Shown here: positions 31,562-41,257 of the stretch, in pieces
Layout: each line of letters begins with the position of its first letter
Position numbering within the stretch: the first letter of the stretch is position 1
From: Cricetomys ansorgei
Lineage: Eukaryota; Chordata; Mammalia; Rodentia; Nesomyidae
Reading direction: 5' to 3'
DNA: 64,000 nucleotides
Assembly (NCBI GenBank): GCA_026225945.1
Contig: JAMJFZ010001074.1
Coordinates: 557,001-621,000 of the forward strand
Notes under the pieces: model-generated
Databases searched by the model: none
The model's input: the letters and a program-made list of their open reading frames with translations, nothing else
Told to the model about the DNA's origin: nothing
Position numbers and translations under genes: made by a program

Positions 31562-32674
31562 CAAAATCTAGTTTTAAAATAAGGCTTAGTATGAAAGGAA
31601 AACACGAGGAAAATTTGTATTTGGTGATGTGTGTATTTCCTCTCTCAAAAACTTCTTTTAGAAATGTAGTTATTGTGCCATATCTAGATTTATTAATATT
31701 TGGGTTTACTGCACTAGGCCAAGTTAGTACAGTAGGTTGCATGCAATGAGAAAAAAATCCAAGCCCCATTCTGTGGTTCCCTTAGAATCCCCAAAAAATC
31801 CTTGCAAATGAGACGATGAACTTATATCCTGGCAATAGGCCTCGGGATATTCTGAAGATGTGTTTATTTCTAATTGCTGGGAAATATGTCACGGCGACCC
31901 ATCAGACTGGAGCAGACCACTAGGTTGTAAGCACCAAGATCATGCTCACAGTTGTGTCCTGGATGTGTCATGAATCAATGGATGAGTAGTGGGAAGCCTT
32001 TCAAAGCACAGATGGTGCTCATGGCAGCAAGGAGAATGTGCCTTGGAGTTCTGAGCATAAGCAACAGATGCCCAGGCAGCTGCTTTAGGATCTACCAGCC
32101 TTCTCTCAGGCTCCCAGCCAGCCACGGAACGAGGCAAGCAGACCAGGCAGGCCTGCTCCTGTGAGACATGGAAAGTCTCGGATGGGGGCCTCTGATGGGG
32201 CATGGAAGACCCCCACACTGGCCCTGCTAAAGCATCCTTAGCCACATTCTACTCTAGGGGACCTTCTGAGACTTTCTTCCTTTTCCTTCACACCAGTCAG
32301 GTGGACATCTCAACCTTCCAGCTCGCCCTCTTCTTCTGCTTCCTTCTTTCCTTTACAGATATGTTCCTTCTAGATCTCTTGGACATCTAATCCCATCTGA
32401 TGCCTGCTGCTTAGAGGATTTTTAAATAACAGTGTTTGAATGTCTACATTTCAAAGGATCCCCTAGTCAGGACACGAAGAAGGAAAACGCATAATTTAAG
32501 GACGTGTTCAAAGATTTAGCTATAAGGGATGTGTAAATGATAACAATTTAAGCGTTGCAGGGTTTGATCACCCAGCATTACATGTGTGCACACACACACA
32601 CATACATTTATTAGATGTCCTAAATGGCTGTTATTATGTAAACTTACACGATAGAATTCTCTTTGAGTTCTTAT
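31562..32674. other. intergenic, about 1.1 kb, largely unique
   Basis: Contains a short (CA)n at 32588-32605. No coding or repeat evidence otherwise. Confidence 0.45.
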
Positions 32675-32790
32675 TTCTTTTGTTTCATTTTGGGACTTGG
32701 TATCACTATGTAGCCCAGCTAGACTCTAACTTGCAATCCTTCTGCCTCTGCTAACCCAGTGCTGAGATGGCAGGCTGCATTACCACATAC
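32675..32790 (-). mobile_element. B1-related SINE, diverged
   Basis: 'gacttggtatcactatgtagcccagctagactctaacttgcaatccttctgcctctgc'. Confidence 0.65.
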
Positions 32791-32969
32791 ATCTTGGAGT
32801 TCTCTTAAAAATGATATTAAAGACAAATAGTAACACTTTAAAGACATGTTAGAATTTAAAGAATGGTTTATAGGATAGTATTTACAGTGGCATCTCATTT
32901 TTATATAAATAAACACAGAAAAAGACATAACAAGATATACAGCCAATGGCGTTTTTTTGCTTGTTTACT

Positions 32970-33038
32970 TTTTTTATGGTGTTAGGGGTTTCTTTCATGC
33001 TAAGCAAGCATTCTAACAACAAAGCTACATATTTAGGC
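32970..33038 (-). mobile_element. ID SINE fragment
   Basis: 'ttcatgctaagcaagcattctaacaacaaagctacat' reversed A-box region. Confidence 0.65.
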
Positions 33039-33090
33039 CTGCACCAGAAAGTCTACAGCAGTAGTCTCTAGGTAGTATTTAAAATTTCTT

Positions 33091-33240
33091 AGGCCAGGTG
33101 TGGTGGGGTATACATTTAATTCTAGCACTCAAGAGGCAAAAGCAGGTGAATCTCTGTCTGAGTTCAAGGCCAGACTGGTTTACAGAGCAGGTTCCAGGAC
33201 AGTCGGGGCTACAGAGAGAAACTCTGTCTCGAGAAAAAAT
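33091..33240 (+). mobile_element. B1 SINE
   Basis: 'taggccaggtgtggtggggtatacatttaattctagcactc' to 'gagaaactctgtctcgag'. Confidence 0.88.
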
Positions 33241-33261
33241 TTTTTTTTCTTGTTTTGATAA

Positions 33262-33425
33262 GACTAGAGATATGTCTCAGCAGTTAAGAACATTTGTTAT
33301 TCTTGTAGAGAACCCAATTTGAGTTTCCAGTACCCACACAGTAGGCATATACATACACACACACAAACACACACACATATACACACATATATATAGGCAC
33401 ATAAAATGAATAAAATAATTAAAAC
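33262..33425 (+). mobile_element. B2/B3-type SINE
   Basis: 'gactagagatatgtctcagcagttaagaac...ttccagtacccac' with a CA-rich tail and 'cacataaaatgaataaaat'. Confidence 0.75.
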
Positions 33426-33439
33426 AAAATTTCTTGTTT

Positions 33440-33815
33440 GGGGGCTGGAGAGATGGCTCTGTGGTAAAATTATAAAGTGTGTGCTTGTTCCTTTTTTTTT
33501 TTTTTTTTTTGAGACAGGGTCTGAGTAGCTCTGGCTGTCCTGGAACTCACCATGTAGACCAACTGGTCTTGAATTCACATAGATCCACCTGCCTCTGCCT
33601 CCAAGTGCTGAGACTAAAAGTATGTTCCACCATACCCAGTGTATACTGCCCTTTCAAGGAAGACCTTAGTTCAGCTCTCAGCACCCAATTCAAGTGGCAT
33701 ACAACCTCCTATAACTCCAGCTGCAGGGGATCCAATGGCCTTGGTGGTACTGGACTCAGCAGGAACCTGTATATGTAAATACCCACATATAGTCACACAC
33801 ATACAAACGATTTAA
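33440..33815 (+). mobile_element. B3-type SINE split by B1
   Basis: Head 'ggggctggagagatggctctgtgg' (33440-33491) and body 'ccagctgcaggggatccaatggccttggtgg' (33641-33815) flank a minus-strand B1. Confidence 0.85.
33492..33640 (-). mobile_element. B1 SINE nested in B3
   Basis: T19 tail, 'gagacagggtctgagtagctctggctgtcctggaactcacc' to 'gttccaccatacccagt'. Confidence 0.9.
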
Positions 33816-33830
33816 AATGATAAGAATCTT

Positions 33831-33957
33831 GGGCCAGGTGTGGTGAATGCCTTTAATTCCAGGCCTTGGGAGGTGGAGGCAGGTGGAACTCTGAGATTGA
33901 AGCAGGCGTGGTCTACAGAAAGAATTCCAGTTATGTAGAGAAACCCTGACTCAAAAA
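33831..33957 (+). mobile_element. B1 SINE
   Basis: 'gggccaggtgtggtgaatgcctttaattccaggcc', ending 'aaccctgactc' and an A-tail. Confidence 0.88.
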
Positions 33958-33968
33958 ACCAAAATCTA

Positions 33969-34128
33969 TGCAGGGTGGTGGTGCTTGCCTTTAATCCCAG
34001 CACTTGGGTGGCAGAGGCAGGCGGATCTCTGAGAGTTCAAGGCCAGCCTGGTCTACAGAGTGAGTTCTGGGACAGCCAGAATTACAACAGAGAAACCATA
34101 TCTTGAAAAACAAAGACAAAACAAAACA
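33969..34128 (+). mobile_element. B1 SINE, inserted in tail of previous B1
   Basis: Near-consensus; flanked by aaaatctat on the left (33961-33968 region) and right (34129-34137). Confidence 0.9.
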
Positions 34129-34137
34129 AAAATCTAT

Positions 34138-34671
34138 ATCCTTAAAAATAAATAAAACTTTGGTTTGCCTGTAGTTTTAAATATATATGCATGAGACACA
34201 CATTGCTTTTTTTTGTAGTAATTGGTTTTTTTAGGCTTTAAAGAAACAGTAAAGTCTGTGATTATGCAAAGTGCTCATGGATTTTATTAGATGTCACTTT
34301 TCTGCTGATCTCCCTAACGCCATTCCCCGTATTATTCCAAACTGTCCCACTGTTGCCGTCTCTCTCTGCATAGCTTAATGGGTGGCTTAGGGAGCCTCTG
34401 TGAAATGAGGCTCCTTTATCCCCAGGCTTGGATGAGATCCTAACGTTCGGGGCACAGATTCTGTCTGTGAACTGAATGTAGCAGCCTGGAGATGTTAGCT
34501 CTTCATAGGGTGAAACTTGACTTTGGAGAAATGAGATGTGGGAAGGAAGCAGGCAGACACCTTCTCCATTCCTGCTTAATTCCAGCCATTTCCCTGAGGG
34601 GAATTTCCTATCATGAAGGAAGCCCTGAGTATTAAGTCCTGAGCGTGCGTGTGTTGTTGACATGTGAGCTG
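34138..34671. other. intergenic, repeat-free block with long minus-strand ORF
   Basis: A 133-codon open frame runs 34663-34262 on the minus strand. I recognise no protein similarity, no codon-use signal and no splice context, so coding is unsupported. The block may be constrained non-coding DNA. Confidence 0.4.
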
Positions 34672-35210
34672 GCTATGTGAAGGAGCAATGTTTCAGCTTC
34701 CCGGGAGCGTCAAGGACCAACACTTCAGCTCTATGGGAGTGTCCAGGCTCATAGGGATGGCAAAATCTTTCTTAGATCTGAGTGTGAATGTTGACAGCCT
34801 GTGAGAAAATGTCCACCATAGTTTTCTCCCGTGATGCAGTTTTCTCCCTGGGATGCATAGCTTCTCCCTTGGATATTTGCTTCTTGAAGACTGCTCCCTT
34901 ACAGAGACAGCTCCTCCTGAAATTAGGTAAACCTGCCTCCTTGTTCAGCTGTATATAATAAACATACCCTAGGACTGCTTTGACTTCTCCATCAATAAGC
35001 CCAGACCACCTGATCCCGCCCTCCGAGCCAGTGTGCCCATGCTTTTGTCATCCCCTAGCTGCCCTGTTAGACAGACTCTGAAGCTGTGTCAAGTGTGGCA
35101 TGCCTGCCCTCTCAGGACCTCCGGGGATCGGCTTTTCTCCCCTCATTCTTCTCTTTGTTCCTTGGTGTTACTAGAGAGTTGTAAAATCAGGATTGCTGCT
35201 ATGTGAAGGA
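34672..35210 (+). mobile_element. Putative LTR-like insertion with 13-bp flanking repeats
   Basis: GCTATGTGAAGGA occurs at 34672-34684 and 35198-35210. Between them is 'cagctgtatataataaacatacc' (TATA and AATAAA), typical of LTR U3/R boundaries. No coding viral sequence seen. Confidence 0.45.
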
Positions 35211-35344
35211 ACACGAAGGGAAATCAAGGTAGATGTGGTGAAGCAGTGAGCCCACCTCCCTTAAGAAAGTAGTAACTTGCTACACAGTTGCAAGAAATAA
35301 GGCAAGCCCCTCAGGATTCCAGATTCATCTCAGTTTCTTGTTTC

Positions 35345-35475
35345 CATTTCCTCCCTCCCTCCCTCCCTTCCTTTTTCTCTTTTTGATACAGAATTTTTCT
35401 ATTTTGCCCAGATGGCCTCAAACTTGATGAAGGTTCTCCTGCCTCCGCCTCCTGGATTATAGCCGGCCACTGCCA
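35345..35475 (-). mobile_element. CT-rich tract and B1-related SINE
   Basis: (CCTT)n at 35349-35371 then 'gatacagaatttttctattttgcccagatggcctcaaac'. Confidence 0.65.
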
Positions 35476-35786
35476 CAGACCAGCTTGCCTCAGCTTCTAG
35501 CTGATCTCATACACTTCTCTGAGTGGTGTTGGCCAGGCCTGCTCCCTGGCTTGACTTCTTGTGCTGAAGTCTGAGCATGGGTAGTTGACTCCTCTGCTTG
35601 ACTCAGTTTCCTTTTTTCTTTTACAGATGTTCATCTATAAATGCCTATGTCCTCCAGTCTCTTGTGGCTTGCTTCCCAGAAAGCCAGCGGCACAGGTGAT
35701 GTTAGAAGTGGCCCCAGAGACTAGTGAGACATGTGGGTTTGAGGGCTGATGGCTTGCCTTCTGGTTGATAGCTGTCGACTCCCCTT

Positions 35787-35938
35787 TCATTTTATTTTAT
35801 TTGAGACAGGGTCATACTATGTGGGCTTGGCTGTCATGGAACTCCTTATGTAGACCAGGCCAGCCTTGAACTCACAGAGCTCTGGCTGCCCTTGCCTCCC
35901 AAAGGCTGGGACTAAAGATGTGAGCCACCACATCCAGC
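35787..35938 (-). mobile_element. B1 SINE
   Basis: 'gagacagggtcatactatgtgggcttggctgtcatggaactcc' to 'gtgagccaccacatccagcc'. Confidence 0.88.
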
Positions 35939-36002
35939 CAAGCACCAAATTCTCAATGATAGGTGGAATATCAGCATTCCTGACAAAAGGTGATAGTCCC
36001 TA

Positions 36003-36195
36003 GATGGCCAAGAGAGGTGGTTCAGTTGTTGAGTCCTTGCTTCTCTTCAAGACGACTAGAGCTTGACTCCTAACACTCACATGGCAACGTATAACCATCT
36101 ATAACTCCAGTTCCAGGGGAACCTTTACCCTTTTCTGGCCTCCTTGGGTACCAGGCATAAACAGTGTGCATACATACAAGCAAACAGAACACTCA
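36003..36195 (+). mobile_element. B3 SINE
   Basis: Carries the B3 signature 'cttttctggcctccttgggtaccaggc' after 'ataactccagttccagggg'. Confidence 0.85.
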
Positions 36196-36302
36196 TGGTA
36201 GCCTCATTTCTAAAATGTTGGCTGTTGGTGAGTCAAGGCAGTGTATCATGGAGAGAAATGCACTGCTATGTTGTTTTAAGGTTTTAAAAACGTTAATGGA
36301 CG

Positions 36303-36390
36303 TCAAGCAAGGTGCAGAGGCCAAGACAGAAGAACAGTAGGCTCAAGACCATCCTGGGCATCATAGCTAGTTCTTGTTTCAAAACAAACA
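36303..36390 (+). mobile_element. B1/B4 arm
   Basis: 'gcagaggccaagacagaagaacag...caagaccatcctgggcatcatag'. Confidence 0.6.
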
Positions 36391-37025
36391 AAAATATAAT
36401 GGGAGCAGGTAAGAGGAACAAGAGGGAAGCTGGAATTGTGCAGGCATGGCCGCTGTTCCCCACAGCCACATATTCCCCATCACGGTGGAGTATATGGCCT
36501 TTGGACTGTGTGGCAGTCCTGTATCTGTCTGTTGTGGAGTTTTTTTCAAAACTGGTGCCACTTGAGTACATCAAGGTCTCCTATGTGAGTGAATTGGATG
36601 TTTATGTCAAACTCTTATCCAAGGATGACCATGAATGATCTGCAATTGAGTAGTTGCATGAATGAGATCTTGCCAACAGGCAGAGCTTCGTGGAAGCACA
36701 CGTCGGTCACTCACTGTGTGAAAGAAGCGGCATGGAGTCAAATTATAGATCAGTGGGCAGTGGTGAAGGGTCAGGAGTCTGGGAAGAGAAAAGTTACAGT
36801 CACTGAGACGAGGAGAAGTTAGGTACAAGGGCTCCTCGAGAGTGGGCATGGGGCATGGAGGGTTTTTAAAAAAATCCCATGTTAATGCTCTCTAGAAGCA
36901 CCTGCATGGCATGGGTATCAAGTAGCCAAAATAACTCGCCCAGTTGACATTAATTGTCATGATAAGCAGGTAGGTGGCCACAGCGGCAGAGATGGAGCTT
37001 CTGTATGGTTTGGAAAATGTGGATT
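36391..37025. other. intergenic, apparently unique
   Basis: A 108-codon frame (36312-36638) begins inside the preceding SINE, so it is probably spurious. Confidence 0.4.
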
Positions 37026-37120
37026 CTGTCAGGTATGGTGGTGCATGCATTTAATATTAGAATTTGGGATCTAGAGGCAAGTAGAGCTATATAGAGTCCC
37101 AAATGCTTTTATGAAACAGA
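37026..37120 (+). mobile_element. B1-related SINE, 5' part
   Basis: 'gtcaggtatggtggtgcatgcatttaatattagaatttggga'. Confidence 0.65.
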
Positions 37121-37179
37121 GCCATGTGGCTCACAGGGAAAACTGTGATAGATATGAAGATGAGTGAATCATGTCCTCC

Positions 37180-37325
37180 TTCAAGAAAGGCACATGCTTT
37201 TAGTCCCAGAACTTGGGAGGCAGAGAGGCAGAGGGAAAGGCAGAGGCATCCTTGTGAGTTAACAGTCTCACCTGGTATATATGCTGAGTTCCAGGACAGT
37301 GAGATCCTGCCTCAAAACAGACAAA
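37180..37325 (+). mobile_element. B1 SINE
   Basis: 'cacatgcttttagtcccagaacttgggaggcagagaggcag' to 'gagatcctgcctcaaaac'. Confidence 0.8.
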
Positions 37326-37342
37326 CTTCCTCACAGCTCCTG

Positions 37343-37450
37343 GAGGAACATACGGTGGTTCATATCGATAATCTCAGAAAGGTTGAGATAGGAGGTAGGA
37401 GAGTTCAAGACCAGCCTCAGCTAAGTAGTAAGACTATCTCAAAAATCAAC
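37343..37450 (+). mobile_element. B1/B4-related SINE
   Basis: 'acggtggttcatatcgataatctcag...gttcaagaccagcctcagc'. Confidence 0.65.
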
Positions 37451-38344
37451 TAAGCAGCAACAAGGTTGACTCCAGCTGTAAGAAGTGACAAACGGACAGT
37501 ACTTGGCAGTGAGGGTCTTCCGAGTCTATTTCAAGTTTTCATCTCATGCTTTCTCAGGATGGTCCTCTGCCAATGACCAAGCATGGTTGAACTATTTCCA
37601 TCAGGGTTGGACCCTGAATAACAGTCTTTGTCCTGGAGCTCAACAAGCTTTGCCCTGCAAGGTGCTAAATTCTACTCTAACCTCAGTTCTTTCAGATGTT
37701 ACCCCCTGGCCTTCCCAAGCTTCCTTTCAGGGTCTGTTTCAGTGGATTTAGAACCTGTTTTCTGTACTAGTCATTCAGGCCCCACCCCCACCCCTGCGCC
37801 CTTGGGACTAATCTTGACTCTCCAGAGCTCCTGTTTTCTCACATACAAAGTTAACGTTACTCATTCCTTTCATAGGCACTGTGAGGGGAAATGCTATGCT
37901 TCTCGAAAACCACAATGAAACTACTAGAGTTTCTATTAAAAGGCCCAAAGTGTCAAAGTATTTCCCAGATTACCAAACAATCCTCAATAGTTTTCAAGCC
38001 TTTTCAAAGTGGGTATGGTGTGTGTGCTTTTTCTGTAGCTTTACTTATTCCCAGGGAGTAATTTACATACTTGACAATCAGATACAGACCTAAATAAAGA
38101 ATTCTAGAGTACTACAGGGACCTGTCATGGGCATTTGGTTTGTTTCTTTTCATTTCCAGGATAACAATGACTAAGATAGGGAAACATGAAACATTGAGAC
38201 TTCTTTTTTGAAAGAGCAAAGTGGTCAGAGTGTTAGGAGAAATTACTTAACACCTATGTAACCGTGAACCCATTTCCCCTTGCTGGTTTGTGATAAGATG
38301 CAATTTTATAGCTGCAGACAAGTATTACAATTAGTAAGTGCACA
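37451..38344. other. intergenic, about 0.9 kb apparently unique
   Basis: Overlapping short plus frames at 37485-37918 have no recognised similarity. Confidence 0.45.
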
Positions 38345-38461
38345 TTTGTTTTGTGTGAGATAGGACCTAACTCTGTAGCTCAGGCTGGCTACATGAGGCA
38401 ATCCTCCCGTCCTAGCCTCCCAGATGGTGGGATTACAGGTGTGTGCCACCAAGCCTGGCAG
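38345..38461 (-). mobile_element. B1-related SINE
   Basis: 'gtgagataggacctaactctgtagctcaggctggctacatg' to 'gtgtgtgccaccaagcctggc'. Confidence 0.78.
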
Positions 38462-38692
38462 AGATTTCTTTTAAATGTATTTAGCATGTATCCTCCAGAT
38501 TCATACTTGTATATGAAATGTATTGAACAAAGAAAGCTAGCGATCCTGTCTGCAACTTTATCAGAAAAAAAAAAACTAGCAGTTATTTTAAAAAGATGGA
38601 CTATTTTTCGAAGATATCTGTAGTGTTGGAGACTGTAGTTTGCAGTGGGTTTTCTTTTCTTCAGCGTTTTATTATTTATTTATTATTTATAT

Positions 38693-38765
38693 TTTGTGTT
38701 GCTGGAGCTTGATCGAAAGACTTCATGCTTGATAAGTTCTCTAACACAGAGTTATACCCCCAGAC
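38693..38765 (-). mobile_element. ID SINE
   Basis: 'gctggagcttgatcgaaagacttcatgcttgataag...acacagagttatacccccag'. Confidence 0.65.
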
Positions 38766-39025
38766 CTCTTTCAGGGTTTTTTTTTTGGGGGGGGAATGGA
38801 GCATTTTATTATGCAGCCTTAGCTAGCATGTGTCCCAGAAGCTTATTTCTAGTTATGTTTATAATTGTTGATGTCGATGTGAATTCACCAGATGTAGATA
38901 TTGGTTCAAGGCAGAGGACAGTTTATGGTCTAATTAAAACACCGGTCCTTCGTACTGTAGCCTTGGAGCTTTTCAGCCTCCATACAATCCAGTTCTCTCT
39001 GAACTTAGTCTTTTCAGACTGCTTC

Positions 39026-39110
39026 TGAACTGACTCTTCTGACTGACTCTTCAACTGACTCTGTTAACTGCTCCCCAACTCACTGACTCCTCTTACTGAC
39101 TCCTCCTTCT
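39026..39110 (+). repeat. (CTGACTCTT)-like imperfect tandem repeat
   Basis: Repeated 'ctgactct', 'aactgactc' and 'ctgactcctc' motifs over about 85 bp. Confidence 0.8.
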
Positions 39111-39127
39111 GCGCCTGTTGTTTTTTC

Positions 39128-39235
39128 TAGGGATTAAAGGTGTGGACCACCATTGCTTTCTGAATAATGGGATTAAAGGTGTTTGCTACCACTGCTTTCC
39201 GAATACTGGATTAAAGTATACATTCCATCCAGACC
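39128..39235 (-). repeat. Tandem B1-3'-end-like modules
   Basis: 'gggattaaaggtgtggaccaccattgctttc' recurs about 43 bp later as 'gggattaaaggtgtttgctaccactgctttcc', then a third partial 'ggattaaag'. These are internal duplications of a B1-derived piece just upstream of the LTR-like copy. Confidence 0.75.
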
Positions 39236-39293
39236 ACATAGGCCTCTGAATGTAGCCCTTAGCTTTTATACAGGGCTATTCCTCTACAATAAC

Positions 39294-39817
39294 TGTTTTG
39301 TACATTGTTGGGGGAAGGGCTGCCTAAGCCTAGGCAATTTGTATTGTCTGTAGGTGTTGGCTTTATGTAAAAGATGTTTGCTTCTCCATGACCTGTACCT
39401 GCTCACTGATCTCTGGTAGAGCCACTGTGGAAGAGCAAAGTTGCTGTGGAGGAATGTTTGCAGTCCCTCTCCCACAGTCTCAGGCAATAAGGAGAGAAAA
39501 CATCCCTTGGGCCATGAGCTCACCTACCATAAAGGTGACATGGTTTGGCTGCTAAAGGATTGTGGGATGAGACAAAGCTACAGGTTTCCTTCATTATGCA
39601 AATAGGCCTTTGGATGATGGGGCAGAGTTTCTGTATCAATAGAACACCTGAGGAGTTTCTGTGTCAATAAAAACTCCCTGAGATCAGATGTTTGGGATTC
39701 TACTGTCCAGTTTAGTGCTTGCCATGACAGACGGTTCCCTCTGAGTCAGGAAGGTTTACATCTATGACAGTGATTCCTCATCTGCTTTGCAGAATGACAC
39801 AGTAGCTATTGGCTACA
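39294..39817 (+). mobile_element. LTR-like repeat, copy 2
   Basis: Same family as 11147-11637 ('tgttgggggaagggctgcctaagcc', 'aaaggattgtgggatgagac', 'ggcctttggatgatggggcagag', 'tcaataaaaact'). It carries an internal 'gtttctgtgtcaataaaaa' duplication and ends 1.9 kb before the Jmy start codon. Confidence 0.65.
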
Positions 39818-39834
39818 AGCCTGGTGCTCTCAGT

Positions 39835-39912
39835 ATAGACCTTGAACTCACAGAAATCCAACTGCCTCGCTCCTGAGTTCTGGAATTAAACGATGGACCA
39901 CTACATCCAGCT
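39835..39912 (-). mobile_element. B1 fragment
   Basis: 'accttgaactcacagaaatccaactgcc...gaccactacatccagctc', only the 3' two-thirds present. Confidence 0.7.
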
Positions 39913-40425
39913 CTCTTTCAGTGTTTTCAAAGATATGTTTTTGCTTTGCATGGAAGAGCTGACACAAATGCACTATTACAAGCTTTAAACATATACATCC
40001 ATTCAAAGAACTGTAAAAGGTCAAAGTCATTTTTCAACATTTTTGCACATCTTGCTTTGAGTGCCTTTTATTTTTTAATCTGGGAAGAGGTATGGGTTTC
40101 AAGGCAGATATATATAAGTTCTAAAATGTGACAGCCAAGTGACAGGGCTAAAACTTTGACTATTAACTTAGATGCCAGGACAAAACAAAACTGAGTGTAG
40201 CTGACAACGAGAGGGTGACCCAGATGGTTTTTTACACACGTTTTAGAAATTTGGCTTAAAGTAAAAGAACCCACTTCTATTATCTTACTGTGGTGCAGAG
40301 TACCTGCTTGAGGTCTTGCACACTGACAGAAAAGATAACATCAATAGTATAAAATGGATTATAAACCTTCTAGGCAATGTTAAGAATGTTTCAACATAGT
40401 TTAGTATGAGAAATTAGATTTCTTT
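39913..40425. other. intergenic, apparently unique
   Basis: AT-rich proximal upstream DNA of Jmy without recognised repeat. Confidence 0.45.
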
Positions 40426-40567
40426 TGTGGCCCCGGGTGGCCTTGAATTCCCAGATCCTGTCGCATCTACTCACCTCAAAGTGTTTCGATGATAGTCATG
40501 CTAGCCTTGAATTTCCAGATTCTGTTGCCTCTATTCACCAAGTGTGGGTGATGCACTACCACACAGG
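40426..40567 (-). repeat. Duplicated B1-like segment
   Basis: 'gccttgaattcccagatcctg' (40439) and 'gccttgaatttccagattctg' (40504) are copies about 65 bp apart, both followed by 'tctactcacc' or 'tctattcacc'. Confidence 0.75.
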
Positions 40568-40849
40568 GCTGATAAAACTTTTGTTTGTGCTCTCTGGGAA
40601 CTCTGACAATTGAATACAACTTCAAAAGGGCTTTAGCCAGTGACTGCCCAAAGAAGTTCTCAGGACAGCACACGTGAGCAAAGCAGAAGCAATAAAAGAC
40701 TAGACAACCGAGACGAGCGTTTACTCTTCGGATATGACTGAATTTTACTACTTAGTGTTCTACTGAGTTGTCTTCGCTACTCTCTATTTTAAACGTTGTC
40801 TCAAGGATGTCAGGGGAGAATCGAACCGTTTAGCTTAGGCTTGCAAAGC
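40568..40849. other. proximal upstream region of Jmy
   Basis: No recognised repeat. AATAAAAG at 40691 is isolated and not linked to any visible gene. Confidence 0.4.
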
Positions 40850-41073
40850 GTAGCCTAATTCCCTTTCTGTTCACAGGATACTTTCTGAACACGGTTATCC
40901 GTCCGGATTCCTCAGGGCGAAAGGAGGCCGGCGTGCACGTTAGGGCCCCTGGGAAAAGTCTCCGAGTCCCTCTGCCTTTGCTCAAGAGGAGTCCCGGACA
41001 GAGGTCCGGGTTCACGGCCACCTGAGCAACAGGACGCCGCTACCTGCCCTCAAGAGCTACCAGCCCTGAAGGA

Positions 41074-41084
41074 GGGGGCGGGGC
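41074..41084 (+). promoter_or_regulatory. GC box (Sp1/KLF-type)
   Basis: GGGGGCGGGGC, an exact GC-box core, lies about 0.6 kb upstream of the start codon inside the CpG island. Confidence 0.6.
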
Positions 41085-41105
41085 TCGGACTGGGAGGGCG
41101 GCCGC

Positions 41106-41115
41106 GCGCAGGCGC
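41106..41115. promoter_or_regulatory. NRF1-like motif
   Basis: GCGCAGGCGC is close to the palindromic NRF1 consensus (GCGCATGCGC), with one mismatch at the centre, and lies between two GC boxes. Confidence 0.45.
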
Positions 41116-41138
41116 CGGAGGGGGAAATAGGACGCGGA

Positions 41139-41148
41139 GGGGCGGGGC
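41139..41148 (+). promoter_or_regulatory. second GC box
   Basis: GGGGCGGGGC, 65 bp after the first GC box and in the same orientation. Confidence 0.6.
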
Positions 41149-41215
41149 GTCGCCGCGCGGGCACGCCGCGCGCCGCCGCGACCGCTGCCGCTGTCGCCGC
41201 GTCAGCAGCGTGCCG

Positions 41216-41221
41216 CACGTG
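41216..41221. promoter_or_regulatory. E-box CACGTG
   Basis: CACGTG in the CpG island, suited to USF/MYC/TFEB-type bHLH factors. A second CACGTGAC lies at 41510-41517. Confidence 0.4.
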
Positions 41222-41249
41222 CCCGTGTTTACGTCTCTCGTGGAGCCGC

Positions 41250-41257
41250 CGACGTCA
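41250..41257. promoter_or_regulatory. CRE-like site CGACGTCA
   Basis: Seven of eight bases match the CRE palindrome TGACGTCA, with a complete CGTCA half-site. It sits within the likely core promoter. Confidence 0.5.

Noticed and set aside
1..40850. Possible 3' exons of a neighbouring gene such as Bhmt
   Set aside because: Bhmt lies upstream of Jmy in mammals, so I looked for its conserved protein text and for a terminal exon. None was recognised, so the neighbour probably ends left of the window.
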